A program made the translations under genes and the position numbers. Below the pieces are notes generated by a model, which was given only the letters and a program-made list of their open reading frames with translations, searched no databases and had not been told where the DNA came from. From positions 1 through 49,801 of the forward strand of contig JANBPT010000262.1 of assembly GCA_027575765.1 (NCBI GenBank): DNA of 49,801 nt, written 5' to 3'. Source of the stretch: Tieghemiomyces parasiticus. Lineage: Eukaryota > Kickxellomycota > Dimargaritomycetes > Dimargaritales > Dimargaritaceae. The stretch's first letter is position 1, and each line of letters starts with the position of its first letter. Positions 1 to 9,904 of this stretch are shown here, piece after piece.

Positions 1-1682
1 ATTGTTGACACCAGGCCTACGGCCAGTCCATCGGCCAATTAGTAGGCAGCAGTTGTGGGAGTTCAGAATATGGAGGGGGGGCAGGGCGAACAATGGGGTT
101 TGGAGGATTAAATTTGGCTGCGGGGTGGGAGGTTGTGGAGCCCACAGCCTCAGACTGTCCGCTACTGGTGTTCCGGCAAAGGTCAAGTCCGCTACGAGGT
201 CAATCCATACTGCTCCTCGTCGCCTTCCATTGCCGGCAGGTAGATTCCTGACAAGCGGCCGACCGAATGACGCCCAGCCCGTAAGACAGTAAGACGCCAG
301 TGTATTGCCGGGCACGGCGTCAGGGCCTATACTGGGGACGAGAGTCTACAGGTAGACAATCCGTACGCAGGGGCAGCTAGGCGCAGCTACCTGGGTGCCT
401 TTGCGGATTTGTACTCGTTCACCCAACGAACAAGCTGGTTAGTACTTTCATACCCCACGAGGGCGTCGCCCCGGCCCAGTTCCTCCATCCTGACACCTCC
501 CAGCCACTACAGGCACCGCAGCCGTGCCTTCCCCTGCAGTGAATGATTAAATGACGCTCCAGACGGTGGGCAGCCTGACAGCACGCCTGCCAGCCTTTCA
601 TATTAGACCGCCTCCGTTCCCCATGGCTGCCACATTCTCTAATGGCCTCCCGCCCGTCTCTCTCCACCGATTCAGTGCGTTGGGGCCTTGCACGTGCTGC
701 TCGACCATGAACGAACTGGCTAAAGGCGGCACTAAGGCCCTATTCAGTCCTCGGGCTTTTGAAGAGGCCAGACGCAAGGACCGATAGTCCCCCACCTGGT
801 GTCTGGTGGTCGGTCCAATCGCAAACGGCTGGGGTTGCCGGGAGCGATTTCGATGGGGGAGCCGCGGGCCGCGCCTCGGAACGGGGGAATAAAAACTCAT
901 CCCGGATGGGAAGTCGTTTTGGACCAAGGGGGAAGGGAGGTCGGTGTGAATCCACTCCACCATCATTAAAAGGCGGGGGGCGGCTGGCGCAGCGGAGAAT
1001 TGAGCCATTTACGAGGGAGATGCCCCTGAACACTGCGATCGTGCGTGTGTGGCAATCACATCCGCAAACCGCTGACGTGGTCGGTCACGGCGATGTGGAG
1101 ACGTGTGGTCTCACTCGCGATCCCCCGTCGTCTTCAGGGGAGGAGAAGGCCTGAGCCCGCCGCTTCCCGCCGCACGCTACCCCGCCACCCAGCGACGTTT
1201 ATAATATCTACCGGACGCTGCTCCCGCACCGGTTAGACCAGCGGCATCGCACTTCTTGTATCCATTGACCGTTTCGTCCCTTCGCTTGCCGATGCGCCTT
1301 GCTTGAAACTCTCCTGCACCTGCAACCGGCTTGCCGCCGTCTCGTGGGCCCCTTGACTAACCCCCTCGCTTGCTGTAGCGCCGTTCGGTTTCCCCACCAC
1401 CCAGCGTGCGCTGCCTCCTCCAGGTACACCAACTGGGCTCACACGACCCCATTCAGAATCTCTCCGGCTAATCGTGGTTCATCCCTCTTCACCACACCGT
1501 TCTCCCCGCCCCGGGCTTGTGAAGCCCTAATTCGTGTACCCCTAGCAGTTTTTTATTTATTTTTTTTCTGGAGCTCAGATACCTGCGACCTCTCAAGTTA
1601 CCCAGTCGGACCCTCCGATTTCCTAACACGCCACCCTCCGCCTGCTAGCCTCGCTGGGGTTTCCCTTGTCACGCTAAGCCAC
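1..1682. other. 5' flank, no gene recognised
   Basis: No reading frame here gives a protein I recognise, and open frames on both strands are short and overlapping. The last 400 bases are CT-rich, as expected of a fungal promoter/leader ahead of the hydrolase start at 1683. A CACGTG hexamer lies near 690 and an AT-rich ATAAAA stretch near 888. A gene running in from the left edge cannot be excluded. Confidence 0.4.
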
Positions 1683-4118
1683 ATGGGTCTGTTTTCTAAT
1701 CGTCCCGGGTTCCTTGTCCGGGACAAAGCCCGCACGCTGGCCACCGCCTCCAACCCCAACCTCAAGGGCGGGCCGCACCCGGCGCTCCTCAAAGCCCAAA
1801 CCGCCGTAGGCACCGTGGCCCCCCCGGCGGAGGCGACCACGACGACCCCACTGGCTACCCCGGAAACCTTCTCTGACCAGTTAGCCACCCCGGCCCCGAC
1901 CCCGACCCCGTCTGACAGCCCCGACTCGAGCGAGGCCCCACAGATTCGTCCCTCAATGGAGGCCCTGCGCCACATGTTTGATACCCAGAGCTCCACCACC
2001 CTTCAGCGCGCGGGCTACTACCCGGGTAATCCACGCCGTCACCGTCCGGCCCGGATTTACTACGAGCTGCACGGCACAGGCCCAACCAAGCTGATACTCA
2101 TCATGGGTAGGTGATGACGATTGACTACCTGTCCGTCCGCAGTCCAGGCGCTACAGTGCGGCAACGACGCACTGCACCAAAGCCTCATCCGTACCGTGAA
2201 CCCTCACCTGTCCGCCATTACCCCACCTGCAGGCCTCAATTCCACGTCGGCGTTCTGGAAGCTACAGGTGAGTCTACTCCCATTTAGGAAAATGCCTAGA
2301 TACGCCCAACGAAGCAATGCCTATAGTTCCCCCGCTTCTCCCTTCGGCGACGACTCCCGCCAGAGGGTCATGACATCACGACTCCCTCTTTTTTTATTCT
2401 ACTAACCTCCACTGCCCCGCACTCCACCCTTCCTGTCGAGCAGTTGGAATATTTCGCCGCTCTACCCGAATACCAAGTGTGCGTCTTTGATAACCGTGGT
2501 ATCGGCCGGAGTGAAGCCGCCGCGGGGTCCTACAGGTAAGCCATCGCCCGCAGAACGGCCGTCATCGGTCGGCCTGACTCTGCCGAGCACATCCACACCC
2601 GACAACGGTTCGCTGGGACGATCGTTTTTTATAGCGAATCTAACTGGCAGCTAATATTCTTGCTTGCCCTCCCCCCCACCTTCCTTACTCAGCATCACCA
2701 CGTTTGCCAAGGACACCCTGGACCTCCTTGACTATTTGGGTTGGACCCAGCCCGTTCATGTTGCCGGTGTTTCCCTAGGTAGGTTGGCGTGACGCGGCGA
2801 ACAGGGCTCGTCAACGTTGCCTTCCTTTGCCGATCTAATCTCCCTCGTCCACCCGCCCTCGTTGGTTCCCTCGTTTTTATCGTCTGCAGGCGGCATGATT
2901 ACACAGAAATTGGTCCTCATGGCCGCCACGCGTTTCATCAGTGCCACCTTCATTAGCACGTACCACTCCGCCGTGTTTGCCATGCCGACGGTGGGCGACG
3001 TGCGCTACTTTTTACAAAGTCTGACCGGGCCCAAGGACGAGATCACCGAGCATCTCCTGCGACTCTGCTTTTCCAAAAAGTGGCTCAGCAGCCCCTACAA
3101 TGACCGCACTTCGCTGACTAACCGCGACATGCTCATGGGGGTAAGTTGATGTATCCTTATGCACGGAAGGTTCGGGCCCGAACGGCGGCGCACGAGCCCT
3201 CTCTTCGACCCACTCCTAGCCCACGTTGGGAGACTCGGCTTAAACACCAATCGCTCACCTGCGCCTCATCTGCCAACTGACCCCTCCCCTTGCTGCCCGC
3301 GTCTACAGGCCTTCAACATCATTAAAACCGAGACGCCTCTGAGCAAGGCCAAGCAGGAGGCCGACTTTAACCAGCTGACGGCCACCTGGTGGCACAACCT
3401 CACCCCGTGGCAGATCTTCAAACTGAAAAAATCTCCGACCCGCATCCTGGTCATGCATGGGAGTAAGGATAAGGTAAGCCTGCTAGCCCGTGACCGCAGT
3501 CGTTTCGTCCAGGGTGTAGCTCAGCGGGAAGGAGACCCCCTAACCCCATAGAAAACTCTCCTCACATTTTAACGCATCCGTCTCCACCCTCCGTCTCCTT
3601 ACCCTCTACAGGTGATCCGCTCGGCCTGCGGCCGCGCCCTGGCCATGATGCTCAACTGCCCGTTCGATCTATTTGAAGGCTCTGGCCACATGATCATGAT
3701 CGACACCCACGAAAAGTTCAACCGCGACCTACAGGCCCACCTCGAGAACCGACGGGGCCCCCCGGTGTCGAGTGGGGCTGAAACGCCAGACGACCTGTCC
3801 GACCATCTTGCAGACGAGGTCTATCCCACCCTTGCCGACGATTCCAACGCGGTTCCCCCGCCGCTAACACCGCCTTCCGAAGCGAACTTACAATCCTCAG
3901 TACCTTGGATACCAGGCTCAACCTCGACAGACTTTCGCATACCTTCACCACCGACTTCCGGTCGAGTGACCAAGGCTGGTACCTTTTCAACATTATTTAA
4001 TCGCCGCGGCTCCGATCAAGGCAGTGAGGGCCCTCGTCCGCTCAACCGGCCTCAAACCACCGTGCCTAATTCCCCCACATATGAGTCCAACGCCGCCGGT
4101 CAGCGGGCCTTCCACTAA
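1683..4118 (+). CDS. alpha/beta hydrolase-fold protein, seven exons
   Basis: Exons: 1683-2106, 2233-2267, 2444-2535, 2693-2778, 2890-3140, 3309-3473 and 3612-4118. All introns are GT-AG and the joined phases give 519 aa. The protein has the classic hydrolase order. DNRGIGRS lies around residues 169-176 (turn before the nucleophile strand region). The nucleophile elbow GVSLGG has Ser about 211 and is split by an intron inside the Gly codon. HGSKDK supplies the likely acid Asp350, and GSGHM the likely His377. The first about 120 residues are rich in Thr/Pro/Ala, and the last about 130 residues are Pro/Ser-rich and look disordered, so the catalytic core is central. The start is the first in-frame ATG; the frame is open further upstream but has no earlier ATG. 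Substrate is unknown; ester or epoxide hydrolysis would both fit the fold. Fold call is strong, exact function is not. Confidence 0.88.
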
Positions 4119-4120
4119 CT

Positions 4121-4126
4121 AATAAA
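4121..4126 (+). terminator. AATAAA poly(A) signal behind the hydrolase
   Basis: AATAAA begins three bases after the TAA stop of the alpha/beta hydrolase. It is unusually close to the stop, so cleavage would give a very short 3'UTR. Confidence 0.5.
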
Positions 4127-4767
4127 GACCGACCTTTTGCCTCTTACTGCACTCCCGGGTGCTCAATTAATCGACGCAATATGCCCCGAGGGAATTTCGT
4201 TAGGCCTTTAGCGTCTCCCATTACACATAATGGGAGGGGGGGGTGCCATTCTGCTATTTAAAGTGGCACTGGCACCCCTCCTCAGAATAGACTACCAGAA
4301 AGATCACCTTGTTTCACATGAGAGGTGTGCTAGGCCAGAAAGTGGTATGATATGGAAGACTGAAATCTATCTCTGGCTCTTCCATTGTCTATTGCGAAGG
4401 GTATTGCTTCCGCCCAGACAACCTCCTCTGAGCTGTCACAGAGGACGCCCGTGTGACTAGTATGCGGCCTTTCAAGGCTGTAGGTGCCTGTTTTTCTACT
4501 CGTCATCCAGCTAAGAAAGCAGCCGCGGCCTCGAAAGGCTACTTACTACTGGTCACACGGGCTTCCGCGGCTCTACCCACGGACTCGGCTCTAGCGTAGG
4601 GTGGGGATAGCAATGAGGTTAGGGCTTAAACCGTGGGGCGGGGGTCAGTCCGCTTATTACTCGCCACGTTTGACCATTACATTTGCCAACCAAGCCTGTT
4701 GGCATCCCCGCGTCGTTCCTCATTCCTTGGTGTTCCCACTCTAGCGTTTCGTCATTCTGGTACCGGC
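4127..4767. other. intergenic, leader of BLOC1S1
   Basis: Spacer between two same-strand genes. I see no exon-like segment with consistent splice sites. It presumably holds the hydrolase 3' end and the BLOC1S1 promoter. Confidence 0.4.
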
Positions 4768-5814
4768 ATGCTCTCCCAAATACTTCGCGACCATCAGGCT
4801 CGGCAAGCGACCCTACGCAAGGAGAATGGTAAGTCGGTGCGCCCGAATGCGTCGGACTGTCCTAGGATGCTGTATCGAGAAGGACGGGGGGTCGTCTATT
4901 TCAGCAAGCTATTAAGTTTTGTACACATTCCCCTCCTCCACTGGGCGTCCTTGCCGCCCGCACCCCGGTCCCCAATTTTTTTTCGCATCTATCCGGCCGC
5001 CAACTGTGGTACCTACCTCGGGCTATCCAGACCAACTCCGCGCCCAGGCCTCGCAATCTATTAAGGTGTTGTCCAGCGCCATGACCGCAAACGCCCAGGT
5101 CAAGTAAGTCGTGCCATCCGGGGCCGCACGGGGGGAGGGCGAGCGTCACGTCCTATCGGTGGCTGTGGCGTGCTTACCTCGGACACGCCAACCCCTCAGA
5201 TAGTTAAACCGGCTCTCTACGTATTCTTCTCGAACGATAATTGCGGAACAGGACCTCCCAGCTAGTACGCAATCAGAAGGAGTTGGATAAGGAGGCCGCG
5301 GACCTGGCGGTCCAGGTGGCTAAATACACACAACAGACCAAACAGTGGCTGCAGTCGGTTCATCTGTTTAACGACGCCCTCAAGGTGAGTAGTGCCAGCG
5401 ATAACAGCGGAGTTTCTGCGCGGGATGACTTGTACAGTGCCCGTTGGTGATTGTTTTGGACCAAACTGGCCGTTTATCGTCTGGGCTTTCGGTTGATCTA
5501 CCTACCTGGGAAGCTAACTTGTCGGCCAACCTCCGCTATGCTACCTATATTCAACCAGGAACTGGGTGACGTGCAGAGTTGGGCGACCACGATCGAGCGG
5601 GATATGCTGGAGATTGCCGCCACGCTTGAATTTGTCCACCAAGGTAGGTGCTTTTCAGGGCAAATACCAACCGTCGATTCGTGTATTTCATCGTCATGCA
5701 GAGGCCACCAACTCCGACGGCTCTACTCTCCCACCCACATTTCCATATTACGCTTCACGCTGTACCCTACCAGGCCTTGAGGGGTGCGAGGAAACAAATG
5801 GTGCCGCCCCCTGA
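4768..5814 (+). CDS. BLOC1S1: BLOC-1 subunit 1 (GCN5L1-like)
   Basis: Five exons: 4768-4828, 5031-5103, 5252-5384, 5559-5643 and 5702-5814, joining in phase to 154 aa. The protein begins MLSQILRDHQARQ, very close to the MLS-LLKEHQAKQ start of the animal family. It continues with a helical middle (RNQKELDKEAADLAVQVAKY) and ends its conserved part with ELGDVQSWATTIERDMLEIA, matching the GDVENWARSIE region. The C-terminal 38 residues, encoded by the last exon, are Ser/Pro-rich and lineage-specific. BLOC1S1 proteins are small coiled-coil subunits of BLOC-1/BORC, acting in lysosome or endosome positioning and trafficking. The animal protein is also linked to mitochondrial acetylation. Length is slightly above the usual about 125 aa. 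The gene is convergent with mL53 (stops 154 bp apart). Confidence 0.88.
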
Positions 5815-5968
5815 CCTTCCGGGACAAAGTATGCCCGTATCTAGCTAATAGATGAATATTCACAAATGATGCAGTACCATGTAGGGTATATAGGGTGGTT
5901 ACAAATTTTATCCAAGCCGGGAAGGCGCTCTACCGACACCGCCAACCCGAGTCCAAACAGTCCCGTAT

Positions 5969-6500
5969 CTAGCCGCGGTTATCCTCCTCCTCCTGAAGTT
6001 TCTTGGTGTACTTAGTCATGGCCCCAACCAATTCGTTGGGGTTCATCTTGCTGGTGTTAAAGGCGAATTGCTTGCCGTCACCTGGATTCAGTGACCAAGG
6101 GTCCGGAAAGGGCGGCATGGAAGGGGGCAGGGTTAGCGGGGGGTGCCTAGGGCGGCCAGTTGTGGGCAGTGGGAGTGACGTGGGATTGTGGGTACTTACG
6201 AAAGTCGATCTGGATGCTGGGGATCGTATCAGGGGCGTCGGGCGTTTCCACGGCGATCTTGCACTTAGGGTTGCTCGCGATGTTGTCGTTCGTCATGATC
6301 CGATTGAGGAACACCCTGGCGTGACCGGTCGTAAGAGGTACAGGCGTGGATCAGAGGGCGGTTAATCAAGCGCTCAGCTGGCGGAGCCCGTGGGCCGAAC
6401 GTCGGCTGGGGAGAGGAGGTGTTTCCACTTACTTGGCCGAGCTGGCCGTGGTGCCGTAAGGGTTAAAGGTCACCCGGATGTTGTTCACAAACTTCAGCAT
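5969..6500 (-). CDS. MRPL44: mitochondrial large-subunit ribosomal protein mL53 (yeast MRPL44 family)
   Basis: Three exons on the minus strand: 6500-6433, 6315-6200 and 6081-5969. They join in phase to 98 aa. The N-terminus MLKFVNNIRVTFNPYG resembles the family's KVIVKFNPFG motif. RDGKQFAF near residue 64 corresponds to the FKDGKEM region, and a Lys/Glu-rich helix (MTKYTKKLQEEEDN) closes the protein. It is a structural component of the mitochondrial 54S/39S ribosomal subunit. Each intron is about 117 nt with standard GTAAGT donors. No separate cleavable presequence is evident, as is usual for this family. The exons are too short to show as convincing frames individually; phase agreement and family match are the support. 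Confidence 0.8.
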
Positions 6501-6855
6501 GGCGGAATTGAGGGGTGGGGGGTACAACAATTAAAGCGATGACGAGGGGGAACGGACCAAGAAACGAGGTAGCCCTGAGTGAGAGGCTAATTGACATGGC
6601 GTGCGATTCGAGGCGGTGGGCATGTCGCTCTCCTCTCGCGGTTTGAGAGCATCGCGTTTGACCAAGCCATTGGGTCTACAATTATGCGGGGGGATGGTTC
6701 TCCACCGTACGGATCGACACCGGTAGGAGGGGAGGGGGCACTTGAGTTAACCGGTCCGAAGGCAGAAATTTTGCCCTACAATATCGTTATGATCTAGCCT
6801 GGTTTATTTTAACCTCTAATTGAGTGAATCGTGGTCCTTGGTAGGAGGGCCACTT
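6501..6855. other. intergenic between mL53 and HPP genes
   Basis: 355-bp spacer between two minus-strand genes. It would hold the mL53 promoter and the HPP 3' end. No further structure recognised. Confidence 0.4.
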
Positions 6856-8256
6856 TTATACGATGGTGGCACTGCTTTGAGATCCTTGATGTTCAAGTAG
6901 TGTCAGGAGTCGCTGATTTTCGGCCCGGAGCTGTTGCATTGTCTGTTCAAGGACCGCTAACTGCGGGTCTGCCCAGGACTCGTTCGTGTTCACCCACTGT
7001 AGGGCCGCGAGGGGTGGTTCGGCGAGGGCTGGTCTGGGGGAAGGCCTGGGGCTTTCGTCCGCCGCCGACTGGCCCACAGTGGCAGCCCCATCATCCTCAT
7101 CCTCACTTTTTTCCAGTGATGTTGGTGGACGGGCCGGTACGGCCACAACCTGGTTCTTCTTCTTCCACCAGTAGACAGGGTAGTGTCGCTGGATATTATT
7201 AAAGATGAGGGCTACGGCCAGCATGACGACAACGCCCAGGAGAACGGGAACGGCCAAGTACAGGAAGCCCAGATCATAAATGACGGGACCGCCTGATACA
7301 GCGATCAGCGCCGTCGCTCCGCCCGGAGGATGGACGGAACCCAAAATCTGCATGATGACGATGGACCCGGATACGGCCAGAGAGCAACTCAACCAGCGCA
7401 GCGGTTCAGGGTCCGTGACGGCAGCAGTGAATATGGTATTGATGATGACGCCCCATAGCGCAGATGAGAGGTGACCAAGTACTAAGCGGGGGGAGGTGGC
7501 AAGGTTACGAGGGTCGGGTATGGTAGGCAGTGTAAGGTAAAGGGTCGGTATCAGTTTACGGGCCGTAAGAACTCCGCTGGCGGGGGCCCAGTCGGCGATG
7601 CAAGCCCGGTCAATGCGTATGGATCATCGAGGTCGGTTTATGATTTTCGCTGGGACTACGGCCTACGGGGAATACGGGGTGGTTCCGCCCGTCCGACGTT
7701 ATGCCGTCACCGGGATACGTTATGGCGTTACAGGCGGAACGGGTGGGGTTAGGTCGGTGGACCTCGCCACGTCGTACGCTAATCCGCCGGCCTACTACCT
7801 ACCTAAATTACGGGGTTGGGCCAGGGGCGAATCGATGGAGCCATAGAGCAGAACAGCCGTGGCACCCTAAGCGCAGCAAGAGGGCAGCGAGGATCATTAC
7901 CGTCAGAAGGGAGCGTGGGGGGAGGGGTGAGTCATGGTTGCAATGCCACGGTGCCGCCGGTATTTCGTGCAGGTGTTCGGTGTACTTACAAAAGAGCCAA
8001 TGATTAGGGGGATGTTGTGGGCGGTGAAGTAGTTGGAGAGATACGTGGGGAGGGCCAGAATGGCCGTGGCTATGAACGCGGCCAGGAACGACCAGACATG
8101 GATGACCCAAGTCCGGGGCGGACGTGGGGGCGCTGGGTGCTTATGATGGCCGCGCATGCGGATCAGGTAGTCCCGATAATAGGGTAACGGCTGGGAGGCG
8201 GGTGGGGCCAACGGTCGCCTCGGTAGGCGGCATAACGCTGGAAGCCATCCGGGCAT
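6856..8256 (-). CDS. HPP-family integral membrane protein
   Basis: Three exons: 8256-7990, 7866-7803 and 7481-6856, in phase, 318 aa. The signature HPPGGATALIAVSGG is present, giving the HPP name, followed by a long hydrophobic region and NNIQRHYPVYWWKK. The middle exon encodes GATAVLLYGSIDSPLAQPRN, another strongly conserved HPP stretch, and is only 64 nt. Hydrophobic segments lie at about residues 50-70, 80-97, 112-133, 140-157 and 160-205, so I infer five to six membrane helices. The hydrophilic tail (about 215-318) is acidic and ends with a probable coiled coil (LEQTMQQLRAENQRLLTLLE). HPP proteins occur in bacteria, plants and fungi; some bacterial and plant members have been linked to nitrite transport. 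Function in fungi is not established. The start is the ATG at 8256; GTG slightly upstream is not used. Confidence 0.87.
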
Positions 8257-9401
8257 GGTCACTAGGGGGTGGGCAAGGAGGTACGGGGTGACGGGGGCGC
8301 TGCTTCACAGTGGGTAGGCCCGGGGTAGCAGTCTCGGTGGGAGTGGAATGCACACTCCAATGAAGATGAATGGCGGAGGACGGGCGCTGGGGGAGGGTCC
8401 GGGCTGGACGTGCGCTGATTCAAAGGCGATGCGGCTGCGTGGACCGCGGTAGCGGTTGAGCTTGGAGGGCGAGAGGTGAAGTGAAACCCTTTCGGAAGGA
8501 ATGAGCAGTTGGCAAGGCAGGGAAGCATAGCAGGTTGAAAAAGCTGGGATAATGGAAGTGAACCTGGCGACGTAAGCAGTGAATTAAGTAGTGAAGGTGT
8601 CGAGTCGACCCGCCACCATTACAATACCAAGCCCGTTCCCACTGTACCTCGGAAATAAGCGGCGGGTGAGGGGGAGGGGGCGCCCACAGAGCCAATGACC
8701 CCTCATGAATTAGTAATGTCACTTGCAGATCCCTGTGCGAGATGCAGAGTCAAGTAACACTGTCGTCCGCCGGAATCGTGCACGGGATAGATTATATCAC
8801 GTGACATATATCACCGGGGTTTGCTTGCGGCTATCAGGGCCAGGCGACCAGATCACATGCGAAGCCAATGCCGAGTGGTGGATGATACTCCGCATCAGTG
8901 CCCTCGGCGGCCGGTGCCACCGCCACTAACCAGGGCCTAGTCGCGACCAGGCTCCGTGCCATCCCCTCCCGCAATCCACCCCCTCCTACATATTCGATGG
9001 ACACTTTGGCTCGGGTGACTATTCTGCAGAGTGCCACGGTTCATAGGGGAGCCTGGAATACCTCCCAGGTGTCATTTAGGCTTTGTACCTTCTAGCCTTT
9101 AGCGGCTGAGGTCGTTATCACCCAGGCGGGTGGCTACTCCACCCCAGTACTTCGCTGTGTGTCCCTACCCTTCGCAGTCCCACCGCTGCGCTTCCCATGC
9201 ACCGCAGGAGGACCGCGACTGGAGAGGGGGGTAGCCCCCGACGAGCACATGCCCCAGTGGCAGGTGATAATTGACCAGACAGCCAGCGAGCAACGCGTGC
9301 ATACACACAACCTCCCCCCGACGGGCCAATCATACGGCGAACTCCCATCATCTGCGACGCAGCCTTTCGTCCACCATCTCACGGAGGGTGGGAGGGGGCT
9401 C
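8257..9401. promoter_or_regulatory. divergent promoter region, HPP gene / catalase
   Basis: About 1.1 kb separates the HPP start from the catalase TATA element. The genes are transcribed away from each other, so both promoters must lie here. Short open frames on both strands have no recognisable content. A palindromic E-box and a TATA element are listed separately. Confidence 0.5.
8797..8804. promoter_or_regulatory. TCACGTGA E-box palindrome
   Basis: The sequence TCACGTGA sits in the divergent promoter about 540 bp upstream of the HPP start and 600 bp upstream of the catalase TATA. CACGTG cores are bound by bHLH factors such as Cbf1, Pho4 or USF/TFEB types. The flanking T/A fits the Cbf1-type preference. 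Binding is inferred only. Confidence 0.35.
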
Positions 9402-9408
9402 CTATAAA
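9402..9408 (+). promoter_or_regulatory. TATA element of catalase gene
   Basis: TATAAAT lies at the end of a CT/GC-rich promoter. From here to the probable leader donor at 9579 there is no ATG at all, consistent with a non-coding first exon. Confidence 0.5.
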
Positions 9409-9578
9409 TCCCGGGGACTGTCTACCCCAGCCCTGCACCAGAAAGCTATCCCGCATAATCCATCCCCACACCCTCATTCTTGCCTACCTCGTCTCTACGT
9501 CCTTTTTCAACGGTCCATCACCCTTGTCTGCCATCACCAATTGGGTAGTCCTTACTTTTTTACGCCACCCATCACCTG

Positions 9579-9888
9579 GTAAGTGGGTGATTGGCATGTC
9601 GCCCTCGTCGGGCGGAGCCTAGTATATCGTGTGTGTGTGTGTGTGTGTGCCCACAGCCGACCCCATTATGAAGGGCCCAAGATAGCCGGGGCCCTCCTCA
9701 AGCTGCTTTGGTCGAACGGAGCCTGGATGGCTACTTAGGTGGTGGTGGTTTTTCCCTTCGACAGAAGCCCGGTGCCATATTCAAGGACCCTCACCCCGAC
9801 CGTTTACCCACCCCTTTATGTCGCCTGGGTTCTAATCTAACGTAACGGCATCTCCCACCCCTGTGCTCCAACTTATCCTCCCCCGTAG
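9579..9888 (+). other. probable 5'UTR intron of the catalase gene
   Basis: A GTAAGT donor at 9579 and a pyrimidine-rich acceptor ending CCGTAG at 9888 bracket 310 nt just upstream of the catalase ATG at 9905. The leader exon between the TATA element and the donor has no ATG. The proposed intron also carries the (GT)n tract. Splicing is inferred from the signals, not demonstrated. Confidence 0.5.
9629..9649. repeat. (GT)10 microsatellite
   Basis: An uninterrupted GT dinucleotide tract of about 21 bases inside the proposed leader intron of the catalase gene. Confidence 0.9.
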
Positions 9889-9904
9889 CAACGCCCTGAC
9901 CATC

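Noticed and set aside
3510..3545. tRNA-like A-box (GTGTAGCTCAGCGGGAAGG) in a hydrolase intron
   Set aside because: No matching T-arm (GGTTCGA-type B box) or acceptor stem pairing follows.
8257..8262. GTG as start of the HPP protein
   Set aside because: Nuclear genes start at ATG; the in-frame ATG at 8256 lies two codons downstream.
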